From Bacteroidetes bacterium UBA1952 (GTDB lineage Bacteria > Bacteroidota > Bacteroidia > Chitinophagales > Chitinophagaceae), in NCBI GenBank assembly GCA_002336725.1, contig DDEO01000181.1:1-10102 (forward strand): a stretch of DNA of 10,102 nucleotides. Direction: 5' to 3'. Below are positions 1 through 6,222 of this stretch, piece by piece. The notes beneath the pieces were generated by a model. That model made no database searches and was not told the origin of the DNA. It was given only the letters and a program-made list of their open reading frames with translations. Position 1 is the stretch's first letter. Each line of letters starts with the position of its first letter. Both the position numbers and the translations under genes were made by a program.

Positions 1-1
1 C

Positions 2-949
2 CGCACCTGCCTCGTAGAGGGGAGCAAAGGCTCCGAGAAAGACCCGCGCCCGATGCCCAAACTCGTGGCCTCATGCCGCACCGGCGTGATGGACGGTATG
101 GAGGTGAAATCCATGACCAGCGAAAAAGTGCTCGATGCCCGCAAAGGCGTTACCGAGTTTCTGCTGCTCAATCATCCGCTCGACTGCCCGGTGTGCGACC
201 AGGCGGGCGAATGCCATCTGCAAGACCTGAGCTATGAACATGGCGATGCCGGAACACGCTTTGAATTTCCCCGACGTACATTTCCTAAGGAAGACCTCGG
301 CCCCTATATCCAGCTCCACATGAACCGCTGCATCATGTGCTATCGCTGTGTTTATACGGCCCAGCAACTCACGGGCCGGCGCGAACATGGCGTGCTCGAC
401 CGGGGCGACCATTCGGCGATTTCTACCTGTATCGGAAAGGCGCTCGACAACGAGTTTATCGGTAATGTGATCGATGTATGCCCCGTGGGCGCACTCACCG
501 ACCGCACCTTCCGGTTTAAAAACCGCGTGTGGTTCACCAAGCCGCTCGATGCACACCGCGACTGCCCGACCTGTTCCGGAAAAGTACGCCTGTGGATGCG
601 CGGCGACGAGGTGTTCCGCGTAACGGCGCGTAAAGACCAGTGGGGCGAGGTGGAGGAATGGATTTGCAATACCTGCCGCTTTGACAAGAAATCAACCGCC
701 GACTGGGTCATCGAAGGACCGAGCACCGTCAATCGACACAGCGTGATTTCGCAGGGCCACTACAAGGGCGTGGCCAAGCCCAGCCAGGTGCAGAATCTGA
801 TGCCGGAAATTATGGGCCGAGACCCGAAGTTTATGCTTCAAATCCACGACGTGAGCGACGTAAACCGCCCGCAGGTGGACCTCAGCGAAATTGAAGGCCC
901 GGCGCACGGCAACAACTTCCTGCCCAACCTGCATACGGATGATGTGTAA
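2..949 (+). CDS. nuoG: NADH-quinone oxidoreductase subunit G (3' part, short form)
   Basis: This is the C-terminal part of the peripheral-arm complex I subunit that passes electrons from NuoE/F towards NuoI. The frame is open from base 2, so the start lies upstream; the ATG at 53 is internal. The fragment opens inside the 2Fe-2S (N1b) domain: RTCLVEG carries one ligand Cys (8-10) and the last is at 74-76. The N5 signature H-x3-C-x2-C-x5-C follows (HPLDCPVCDQAGEC, His at 173). N4 ligands are CIMCYRC (Cys at 329, 338, 347) plus the Cys of DVCPVG (479). Two CxxC pairs follow (563/572 and 665/674), where some homologues carry N7. The protein ends about 100 residues later without a molybdopterin domain, a short form I associate with Bacteroidota. 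The family assignment is firm. Confidence 0.96.
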   Translation, partial: RTCLVEGSKGSEKDPRPMPKLVASCRTGVMDGMEVKSMTSEKVLDARKGVTEFLLLNHPLDCPVCDQAGECHLQDLSYEHGDAGTRFEFPRRTFPKEDLGPYIQLHMNRCIMCYRCVYTAQQLTGRREHGVLDRGDHSAISTCIGKALDNEFIGNVIDVCPVGALTDRTFRFKNRVWFTKPLDAHRDCPTCSGKVRLWMRGDEVFRVTARKDQWGEVEEWICNTCRFDKKSTADWVIEGPSTVNRHSVISQGHYKGVAKPSQVQNLMPEIMGRDPKFMLQIHDVSDVNRPQVDLSEIEGPAHGNNFLPNLHTDDV

Positions 950-984
950 GCGTCTATTGAGTTAATCTCCCCAAAAAATCTGCC

Positions 985-1292
985 ATGACGGCTCCTGTTC
1001 TCTCAACAATCCCTGATTATTCCGGAATAAGCGCAGAACGGCAGGCGCTCTTAAAAAGGCTTTCCGAGGCCCGGAACAATCCAAAAACGTTGGAGTCGGG
1101 GCTTTTCAACCGGGCGTTGAGTGCTGAAATGCTAATGCATCGGCGCTGTTGAATCTGGCCCGGCTGGAGTTTTAGCCGTTATCGGAAGATGCGCAATATG
1201 CAGGAATATTTTTTTGATAAGAACACGCGCCGTACTTCCGCTTCTCCGAGATTGATGAATTTTTCTATTGGGAAATCAATTTTAGAAGATAA
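985..1292 (+). pseudogene. decayed reading frame between nuoG and the next gene
   Basis: The spacer 950-1359 (410 bases) has no intact gene, but a broken frame is visible. ATG at 985 opens a 55-codon frame (begins MTAPVLSTIPDYSG) that stops at 1150-1152. Shifting frame near 1129-1131 gives protein-like sequence (ANASALLNLARLEF) up to a stop at 1173. The same shifted frame then reads PLSEDAQYAGIFF, meets stops at 1215 and 1218, and continues as YFRFSEIDEFFYWEINFRR to a stop at 1290. One frameshift and three nonsense codons in an otherwise coherent frame suggest a gene remnant. I do not recognise the family. A short expressed 55-residue peptide is the alternative. Confidence 0.45.
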
Positions 1293-1359
1293 CAAAAGTC
1301 TCCCGGCTTTACCTGATGCCTCCTTCCCTGCCGTGATTCTTTAGCCGCCGCTCCTTCCA

Positions 1360-1821
1360 ATGGTTTTAAAACTACTCAAATATCTCTTCGCCCTTCCCCT
1401 GGGCCTCGTCGGTGGCGCAACAGCCGGAACGCTTTTCGACGTGTTCTTCGCCCGGATGATTGAAGGTTCCAAAACCATTACCGGCCTTGACTGGCTGGAT
1501 GTTCGCTTCGATCAGCATCTGACGAAAGCCCTCTGGGCCGGTATCATCTGGACGGTGCTTACCAACCTGACACTGGGCTTTATCATTGGCCGGCTGATAC
1601 CTTATCAAAAGGTGCTTTCCATCCTCCTTTCGGTGCTTGGTTCGTTGCTGGTTATTGCCGTTATCGTATGGGCAACATACCGCTGGATGGATTGGGATTT
1701 GGCATTGCTGCTCGGCTTATTGGGCGTTGTAGGGCTGGGAGCCAGTGTAAGCGGGGCCAGTCTGGGGCGCCATCAGGTTCCGGAAATGCTGGGCGACAAT
1801 CAGAACGGCTATAAGTTTTAA
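1360..1821 (+). CDS. hypothetical four-helix membrane protein
   Basis: This 153-residue inner-membrane protein is not one I recognise. Four hydrophobic stretches are visible, at about residues 5-30, 57-80, 84-106 and 113-133, the first and last rich in Gly and Ala. A polar segment at about 34-55 (EGSKTITGLDWLDVRFDQH) links helices 1 and 2. The C-terminus is polar and ends NGYKF. The gene stands alone between the decayed frame and nuoH, in a place where nuoG and nuoH are usually adjacent. It is not a canonical complex I subunit: it is longer than NuoK, lacks its buried Glu residues, and does not resemble NuoA or NuoJ. Start: the ATG at 1360 is followed directly by a Lys-flanked hydrophobic segment. 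A role in complex I assembly would be speculation from position only. Confidence 0.75.
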   Translation: MVLKLLKYLFALPLGLVGGATAGTLFDVFFARMIEGSKTITGLDWLDVRFDQHLTKALWAGIIWTVLTNLTLGFIIGRLIPYQKVLSILLSVLGSLLVIAVIVWATYRWMDWDLALLLGLLGVVGLGASVSGASLGRHQVPEMLGDNQNGYKF

Positions 1822-1849
1822 TATCCACAGGCCTTGCCTTTTTGCTTTA

Positions 1850-1860
1850 TACCTTTGCAC
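1850..1860 (+). promoter_or_regulatory. Bacteroidota -7 promoter-like element before nuoH
   Basis: TACCTTTG (1850-1857) matches the Bacteroidota -7 consensus TAnnTTTG exactly and extends into the string ACCTTTGCAC that recurs before nuoJ and coaBC. No convincing TTTG lies about 19 bases upstream. Transcription would start a few bases before the ATG at 1866, giving a very short leader. Confidence 0.5.
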
Positions 1861-1865
1861 CCGCT

Positions 1866-2936
1866 ATGCTTTTAATGATTGAATGGGCCTTTGTGCTCGA
1901 AAAGCTTATCCTGATAACCATTATTCTGCTCGGTTCGCTGGGCGTGGCCATGTATGCCACCTGGGGCGAACGCAAGGTAGCCGCCGTGATGCAAGACCGC
2001 GTTGGCCCCAACCGCGCCGGGCCATTCGGCCTTTTTCAGCCGCTGGCCGACGGTGTGAAGCTGTTTATGAAAGAAGAAATCGTTCCCGATTCTTCTACCC
2101 GTTTTCTGTTTATCCTCGGCCCCGGCCTGGCGATGCTCACGGCCACGATGACAAGCGCCATCCTACCCTGGGGGCCGGATTATATTGCCGAAGGCGGACG
2201 CGTCATTTCTTTACAGGTAGCCGATATTAACATAGGCATTCTATACCTGTTTGGCGTTGTTAGCCTGGGCGTTTATGGGGTAATGCTCGGCGGCTGGGCG
2301 TCTAATAATAAATTCTCTTTGCTGTCGAGTGTGCGGGCTGCCTCGCAGGCCATTTCCTACGAACTGGCGATGGGTCTTTCGCTTATTGCCCTGCTGATGC
2401 TCACCGGCAGCCTGAGCTTGCGCGATATCGTGGCCCAGCAACACGGATTCTGGCAGGACGGCTATTTCACCTGGAACGTCTTTAAGCAGCCGCTGGGTTT
2501 TGTCATCTTTTTTATCTGCGCCACTGCCGAGCTGAACCGTGCGCCCTTTGACCTGGCCGAAGCCGAAAACGAGCTGAACATGGGCTACCACCAGGAATAT
2601 TCGTCTATGAAGCTGGGCTTCTATCTCTTTGCCGAATACATCAACCTGTTTATCTCCAGTGCCTTTCTGGCGACGCTGTATTTCGGTGGCTACAACTTCC
2701 CGTTCATGGACAACGTGGCGGCAAGTGTTCCGCAATGGATTTTTGTAGCCATCTGCGTACTGGTGCTACTGCTCAAAACAATCGGTTTCGTATTGTTCTT
2801 TATGGCCATCCGCTGGACGCTGCCCCGCTTCCGCTATGATCAGTTGATGAACCTGGGCTGGAAAAAACTCATCCCGCTGGCGCTGATTAATATGCTGATT
2901 ACCGGCGCGGTAATTTTGTTTTTTTTCAATAAATAA
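1866..2936 (+). CDS. nuoH: NADH-quinone oxidoreductase subunit H
   Basis: This is the membrane subunit of complex I that contacts the peripheral arm and forms much of the quinone chamber. Family hallmarks are clear: GERKVAAVMQDRVGPNRAGP, then FGLFQPLADGVKLFMKE after the first helix; the acidic loop AELNRAPFDLAEAENEL, then GYHQEYSSMKLGFYLFAEY; and about eight hydrophobic segments. From ATG 1866 it has 356 residues. The frame is also open from a TTG at 1842, but that codon precedes the probable promoter element at 1850-1857, so I chose ATG 1866; ATG 1875 is equally possible. The gene is separated from nuoG by about 0.9 kb and from nuoI by 1.5 kb of inserted DNA. Confidence 0.97.
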   Translation: MLLMIEWAFVLEKLILITIILLGSLGVAMYATWGERKVAAVMQDRVGPNRAGPFGLFQPLADGVKLFMKEEIVPDSSTRFLFILGPGLAMLTATMTSAILPWGPDYIAEGGRVISLQVADINIGILYLFGVVSLGVYGVMLGGWASNNKFSLLSSVRAASQAISYELAMGLSLIALLMLTGSLSLRDIVAQQHGFWQDGYFTWNVFKQPLGFVIFFICATAELNRAPFDLAEAENELNMGYHQEYSSMKLGFYLFAEYINLFISSAFLATLYFGGYNFPFMDNVAASVPQWIFVAICVLVLLLKTIGFVLFFMAIRWTLPRFRYDQLMNLGWKKLIPLALINMLITGAVILFFFNK

Positions 2937-2982
2937 GGGCTTGGGGCCGCGCTGCTTAAAAGTAAAGTATAAGAAACCCAAA

Positions 2983-3118
2983 CTTCAGGAACTCGCCAAC
3001 TCTTCCTGGCACTGTTCAATGTCCGGTTTTCCGGAAATTTGTAGCGGTTCCTGAAGCCGAAGGCTCCAACCCCGCCAGCGGCGGATTCCAACATTCTCCA
3101 ACGGCGAAGCGTCCAACT
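2983..3118 (+). repeat. hairpin-rich spacer element with four TCCAAC copies
   Basis: The nuoH-to-MNT spacer carries a perfect 10-base inverted repeat (CTTCAGGAAC 2983-2992, GTTCCTGAAG 3047-3056) around a TTTCCGGAAA palindrome. Two small hairpins follow: AGCC-GAA-GGCT (3055-3065) and CCGCC-AGC-GGCGG (3072-3084). TCCAAC occurs at 3065, 3087, 3097 and 3112. It looks like a structured extragenic repeat and holds no open gene. Its boundaries and genome copy number are unknown. Confidence 0.5.
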
Positions 3119-3127
3119 AGTACCGCC

Positions 3128-3430
3128 ATGCTCACCATCGACCAAATTCAGCAAACGGTGGCGGCTTATTTTAAGGATAAGCCGGTCAAAAAGGTGTGGC
3201 TGTTTGGCTCGTATGCGCGGGGAGAGGCGACGGAAGACAGCGATGTAGATTTGCTGGTGCGCTACAATGATGCTCCAAAGCGCGTTTCATTTTTTGATAT
3301 TCTGAAGATGGGCGAAGAGCTAAAGGCGCTGTTGCAGAAAGAGGTTCAGTTTGCAGAAGAAGGACGCGTCTATCGTCCGTTTTGGGAGTCCATTCATAAA
3401 GACCTTAAACCCATTTATGAAAGCGTATGA
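3128..3430 (+). CDS. MNT-domain nucleotidyltransferase, MntA-like antitoxin (copy 1)
   Basis: This small (100 residues) minimal nucleotidyltransferase is of the MntA type, which in characterised pairs neutralises the HEPN toxin by transferring AMP to its tyrosine. The signature GS-x10-DxD is exact: GSYARGEATEDSDVD at about residues 27-41, followed by LLV. The next gene overlaps its end by 4 bases (ATGA), the usual antitoxin-toxin coupling. Residues 1-34 are identical to copy 2 at 3776, with only synonymous base differences, while the rest diverges. Where copy 2 has VDVV, this copy reads VQFA, so the third acidic residue expected in this fold may be missing. Activity is therefore less certain than family membership. 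Confidence 0.92.
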   Translation: MLTIDQIQQTVAAYFKDKPVKKVWLFGSYARGEATEDSDVDLLVRYNDAPKRVSFFDILKMGEELKALLQKEVQFAEEGRVYRPFWESIHKDLKPIYESV

Positions 3431-3765
3431 AAACAGATAGCGCACTGCTGCTGTTTTTAATAGCACAGATAGAAAAACTGGAACGCTTTACCGCCGGGAA
3501 ATCGGAAGCCGATTTTCTGGCCGACGAAGTACTTCAGGAAGCCTGTATTTCTGTTATCGTAAGCCTCGGTGAATATACGCAGCGGCTCAGCCTTCCCTTT
3601 CGACAAAGTAATCCGCAAGTGGACTGGGCGCTGATAAAAGCAACCCGCAACTATTACGTTCACGCCTATGATATGCTGGACCCGACCCGTATCTGGGAGA
3701 CAGTAATAAATCAGGTTCCGCCGCTTAAAGATCAACTAAATGCAATTTTGCACAACGAACCATAA
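3427..3765 (+). CDS. HEPN-domain (DUF86) HepT-like toxin (copy 1)
   Basis: This 112-residue all-helical protein is of the HepT/DUF86 HEPN type. Characterised members are RNases held inactive by a partner MNT protein. The RX4HXY motif is visible as RNYYVHAY near residue 79, with the preceding VDWALIKATRN matching the family pattern. It begins within the stop region of copy 1 MNT (ATGA overlap), so the two are translationally coupled. It is clearly diverged from copy 2: the two share the FTAG segment near residue 20, the motif helix and a C-terminal IW...PxLK pattern, and little else. The RNase and toxin role is inferred from the family. Confidence 0.88.
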   Translation: MKTDSALLLFLIAQIEKLERFTAGKSEADFLADEVLQEACISVIVSLGEYTQRLSLPFRQSNPQVDWALIKATRNYYVHAYDMLDPTRIWETVINQVPPLKDQLNAILHNEP

Positions 3766-3775
3766 ATCCCACGCC

Positions 3776-4069
3776 ATGCTCACCATCGACCAGATTCAGC
3801 AAACGGTGGCGGCTTATTTTAAGGATAAGCCGGTGAAGAAGGTGTGGTTGTTTGGCTCGTATGCAAGAGGAGAGGCGAACAGCGGGAGCGACGTAGACTT
3901 GCTGGTGGAGCTTGATTATGAAAAGCCTGTCGGCTGGCAGTTTTTCGGCTGGCACGAGGAGCTAAAAACCGCTCTCTCACGAAAGGTGGATGTGGTTTCT
4001 GTGCAGGGGCTTAACCGACATCTTGCCCCCTTCATTCACCAGGATAAAAAGTTGTTGTATGCGGCCTAA
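3776..4069 (+). CDS. MNT-domain nucleotidyltransferase, MntA-like antitoxin (copy 2)
   Basis: This is a 97-residue minimal nucleotidyltransferase of the MntA type. GS-x10-DxD is exact (GSYARGEANSGSDVD) and a third acidic residue is present in RKVDVVSV near residue 74, so the catalytic set looks complete. The ATG at 3776 is preferred over the open frame extending upstream because it aligns with the start of copy 1 and leaves a 10-base gap after the first HEPN gene. Over the first 102 bases it differs from copy 1 at 7 positions, all synonymous; after residue 34 the two diverge strongly. Its 3' end overlaps the second HEPN gene by 11 bases. Confidence 0.93.
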   Translation: MLTIDQIQQTVAAYFKDKPVKKVWLFGSYARGEANSGSDVDLLVELDYEKPVGWQFFGWHEELKTALSRKVDVVSVQGLNRHLAPFIHQDKKLLYAA

Positions 4070-4436
4070 AAGAAATGACTGGCTACTGGTAACGCATATG
4101 CTGGAGGCTGTCGGTCTGATAGAGCAATTCACTGCCGGAATAGAAGCCGAAAATTTTTTCACAAACGAACTTATAAAATCAGGCACTGCATACCAATTGC
4201 AAATCATAGGCGAAGCCGTTTCGCATCTAAACCCTGTTACAAAAGATGCGTATCCGGGCGTAGCTTGGCGAGATATAAAAGCGATGCGCAATATTCTAGC
4301 ACACGAATACTGGAGTGTAGATTTCTTACAGATTTGGAAAATCGTTCAGTTGGATTTGCCGGCATTGAAAGAAACGCTTACCTTAATGATGGAGTCGCTT
4401 CCCAAGCCGCAGACTCCGAACGGAACACAATCTTAG
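4059..4436 (+). CDS. HEPN-domain (DUF86) HepT-like toxin (copy 2)
   Basis: This 125-residue HepT-like HEPN protein has the full motif RNILAHEY (RX4HXY), preceded by the typical WRDIKAM. In characterised HepT proteins the Arg and His form the RNase site and the motif Tyr is the residue AMPylated by MntA. Start: ATG 4059 lies inside the end of the copy 2 MNT gene (11-base overlap) and is in frame with the rest; an upstream extension in that frame only shadows the MNT gene. Its stop is 15 bases before nuoI, so nuoI may depend on transcription through the cassette. The C-terminal tail (PKPQTPNGTQS) is polar and probably disordered. Confidence 0.92.
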   Translation: MRPKRNDWLLVTHMLEAVGLIEQFTAGIEAENFFTNELIKSGTAYQLQIIGEAVSHLNPVTKDAYPGVAWRDIKAMRNILAHEYWSVDFLQIWKIVQLDLPALKETLTLMMESLPKPQTPNGTQS

Positions 4437-4451
4437 AAAACAACGAAAACC

Positions 4452-5000
4452 ATGCAACTCACCAATAGAGCCAAAGCCGTAAACCGCGACCCGATGACCC
4501 TCTCGGAGCGCCTTTATCTGCCGGAAATGTTTAAAGGGCTGGCCATTACGCTGGGCCATGCCTTCAAAAAGCCGGCAACGGTTCGCTATCCCGAAGAAAA
4601 GCGGCCCTTTTCGCCGGTTTTCCGGGGCCTGCACATCCTCAACCGCGATGAAGAAGGCCGCGAAAAATGCACGGCCTGCGGCCTTTGCGCCCTGAGTTGC
4701 CCGGCGGAAGCCATCACCATGGAAGCTGCCGAGCGCCTGCCGGGCGAAGAGCATCTGTATCGCGAAGAGAAATACGCCGCCAAGTATGAAATCAATATGC
4801 TGCGCTGCATCTTCTGCGGCTTTTGCGAAGAAGCCTGCCCGAAAGATGCCATCTACCTGACGCAAAGCATCCCGCCGCCCAACTACGACCGCGAGACGTT
4901 TATCTACAAAAAAGACGACCTGCTGCTGCTCGCTAAAACCGCTGCTCAGGAGCGCGCCGCCGAAGGCGACCCTACGCCATTAAAAGGCGACGCGGCCTGA
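4452..5000 (+). CDS. nuoI: NADH-quinone oxidoreductase subunit I
   Basis: This is the peripheral-arm ferredoxin-like subunit of complex I carrying clusters N6a and N6b, which relay electrons towards N2 and quinone. Of 182 residues, the first 60 form an amphipathic lead (LSERLYLPEMFKGLAITLGH) that packs against the membrane arm. Two CxxCxxCxxxCP motifs follow: CTACGLCALSCP (Cys 73, 76, 79, 83) and CIFCGFCEEACP (Cys 119, 122, 125, 129). All eight ligands are present. The start ATG follows an A-rich stretch 15 bases after the second HEPN gene. No promoter element of the kind seen before nuoH, nuoJ and coaBC is evident just upstream. Confidence 0.97.
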   Translation: MQLTNRAKAVNRDPMTLSERLYLPEMFKGLAITLGHAFKKPATVRYPEEKRPFSPVFRGLHILNRDEEGREKCTACGLCALSCPAEAITMEAAERLPGEEHLYREEKYAAKYEINMLRCIFCGFCEEACPKDAIYLTQSIPPPNYDRETFIYKKDDLLLLAKTAAQERAAEGDPTPLKGDAA

Positions 5001-5038
5001 TGGCTTTGCCAAGCCGATTAAAACTCCCCGTTTTTCCG

Positions 5039-5049
5039 CACCTTTGCAC
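5039..5049 (+). promoter_or_regulatory. probable -7 promoter element before nuoJ
   Basis: CACCTTTG (5039-5046), within ACCTTTGCAC (5040-5049), is one base from the Bacteroidota -7 consensus. A TTTG at 5005-5008 is too far upstream (30 bases) to be an ideal partner. The leader to the nuoJ ATG would be about 45 bases. A secondary promoter inside the nuo cluster is plausible. Confidence 0.4.
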
Positions 5050-5097
5050 CGGTTTTTCCGGTTTCGCAGCCGGGAAATTATCTTCTAAAAAGTCTTT

Positions 5098-5649
5098 ATG
5101 GACGTATTACAAACGGTATTCTGGATTCTCTCGGCGCTGGCTATTGGCTGTGCGCTGGGCGTTATCCTGAGCCGCAATCCCATTAATTCGGTTATCTTTC
5201 TGATCCTGACCTTCTTCATGATTTCGGGTCATTATATCCTGCTCAACGCGCAGTTTCTGGCCGTGGTCAATATCATTGTGTATGCGGGGGCAATCATGGT
5301 TTTGTTCCTGTTCGTCATCATGCTTATGAACCTGAACGCCGACACCGAGCCGCAGAAAAGCCGACTTATCCAAATCGCCGGTGCTGTTTCCGGTGGCACG
5401 CTGCTGCTCGTGGTGCTGGCCGCCCTGCGCACTTCCATGTATTCGGTTCCGCTGGAGCGACAATCAACCGACATCGGCCTCATTCAGAACCTGGGGCAAA
5501 CGCTGTTCACCAAATTCGTTTTGCCGTTTGAGATTTCTTCCGTCCTCTTCCTTTCCGCTATGATTGGCGCTGTCGTTATTGGTAAGCGCGAGCCGGCCAG
5601 CGGCGAAGAAACGCCTGGCGCTGCGCTGCGACAACCCAATCAGAACTGA
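5098..5649 (+). CDS. nuoJ: NADH-quinone oxidoreductase subunit J
   Basis: This 183-residue membrane-arm subunit belongs to the NuoA/J/K group that carries the central proton-conducting axis of complex I. Five hydrophobic helices are visible. The family signature falls in the third, NIIVYAGAIMVLFLFVIML (about residues 58-76), which contains the conserved Tyr and the pi-bulge region. Helices 1 and 2 include NPINSVIFLIL. The last helix (SSVLFLSAMIGAVVIGK) precedes a polar tail. The start ATG follows a pyrimidine-rich stretch (GTCTTT) with no clear Shine-Dalgarno site, as is usual in this phylum. It is separated from nuoK by 106 bases of short phased repeats rather than by overlap. Confidence 0.95.
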   Translation: MDVLQTVFWILSALAIGCALGVILSRNPINSVIFLILTFFMISGHYILLNAQFLAVVNIIVYAGAIMVLFLFVIMLMNLNADTEPQKSRLIQIAGAVSGGTLLLVVLAALRTSMYSVPLERQSTDIGLIQNLGQTLFTKFVLPFEISSVLFLSAMIGAVVIGKREPASGEETPGAALRQPNQN

Positions 5650-5650
5650 C

Positions 5651-5685
5651 AGACAAAAGACGAAAGTAGAAAGACAAAAGAGAAG
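5651..5685 (+). repeat. phased heptamer array, consensus AGACAAA (five units)
   Basis: Directly after the nuoJ stop, five contiguous 7-base units read AGACAAA, AGACGAA, AGTAGAA, AGACAAA and AGAGAAG with no gaps. The strand is almost pure purine, apart from C in three units and T in one. No gene or known motif explains it. Confidence 0.7.
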
Positions 5686-5711
5686 CTGGGAGTGGAAACA
5701 AACAACAGGCT

Positions 5712-5753
5712 CTGACACCTAACTCCTCACCCCTAACCCATAACTCCTTACCC
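5712..5753 (+). repeat. phased heptamer array, consensus CTAACYC (six units)
   Basis: Six contiguous 7-base units, CTGACAC, CTAACTC, CTCACCC, CTAACCC, ATAACTC and CTTACCC, end two bases before the nuoK ATG. The array therefore occupies the whole ribosome-binding region of nuoK, leaving no Shine-Dalgarno sequence. The same 7-base period is seen in the purine-rich array 26 bases upstream. Confidence 0.72.
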
Positions 5754-5755
5754 GG

Positions 5756-6055
5756 ATGCCCATCGAATATTACGTTTTCCTCAGCCTGGTGCTGTTTTGC
5801 ATCGGTATTGCCGGCACGCTGATGCGCCGCAACGCGATTGTCATTTTTATGTGCATTGAGCTGATGCTCAACGCCACAAACCTGCTGCTCGTGGCTTTCT
5901 CCAAGATGCACAACGACCCTTCGGCGCAGATTTTCGTGTTTTTCAGTATGGTGGTTGCCGCCGCCGAGGTGGCCGTGGGGCTGGCAATTATCGTGATGAT
6001 GTATCGGAAGGTCCACAGCGTGGATGTCAATATCCTCAACCGCCTGAAGCATTGA
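5756..6055 (+). CDS. nuoK: NADH-quinone oxidoreductase subunit K
   Basis: This 99-residue, three-helix membrane subunit of complex I is the standard length for the family. The two buried glutamates needed for proton transfer are present: Glu35 in CIELMLNA and Glu71 in AAAEVAVGLA, equivalent to Glu36 and Glu72 of E. coli. Each helix is clear (about 5-22, 28-48, 59-80). The ATG lies just after the pyrimidine-rich heptamer array. A strong terminator follows within 60 bases, so the nuo cluster ends here instead of running on into nuoL, nuoM and nuoN. Confidence 0.97.
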   Translation: MPIEYYVFLSLVLFCIGIAGTLMRRNAIVIFMCIELMLNATNLLLVAFSKMHNDPSAQIFVFFSMVVAAAEVAVGLAIIVMMYRKVHSVDVNILNRLKH

Positions 6056-6112
6056 TGCTTTTCCGGTAAAGGCCGGCGATTTCCGGAAATGAAACGGTCT
6101 TTCAAATATCCT

Positions 6113-6141
6113 AAAACGCATCTGTAAGGATGCGTTTTTTT
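6113..6141 (+). terminator. intrinsic terminator after nuoK
   Basis: AAAACGCATC (6113-6122) pairs perfectly with GATGCGTTTT (6129-6138) around a six-base loop, followed by a run of T to 6141. This is a classical rho-independent terminator placed 58 bases after the nuoK stop, and it should end the nuo transcript. Confidence 0.9.
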
Positions 6142-6222
6142 GTTGGCTGCGCCTATTGCTACAGCGATTGCTGATGAAGATCGGGGGTGCGGCTGAAGAG
6201 ACATGGGATTTATTTCAGCAAC

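Noticed and set aside
2..949. NuoG as a truncated or broken gene because the molybdopterin domain is missing
   Set aside because: The frame is intact to its stop, and short NuoG proteins of this kind are, as I recall, normal in Bacteroidota.
1190..1210. HEPN remnant in the nuoG spacer, from GATGCGCAATAT shared with the HEPN gene at 4283
   Set aside because: The match is 12 bases only, the translated context lacks the RX4H motif, and neighbouring remnant sequence does not resemble HEPN proteins.
1842..1865. TTG start of nuoH at 1842
   Set aside because: The TTG precedes the TACCTTTG promoter-like element and adds eight residues not typical of the family; ATG 1866 or 1875 fits better.
2915..2926. 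T-rich run at the nuoH 3' end as a terminator
   Set aside because: It encodes the Phe-rich C-terminus (LFFF) and no stable stem precedes it.
3740..3775. Upstream extension of the second MNT gene
   Set aside because: Copy 1 starts at the residue matching ATG 3776, and the extra codons overlap the end of the first HEPN gene.
5733..5739. Telomere-like repeat (CTAACCC)
   Set aside because: Only one of the six heptamers matches the telomeric unit; the array is degenerate and sits inside an operon.
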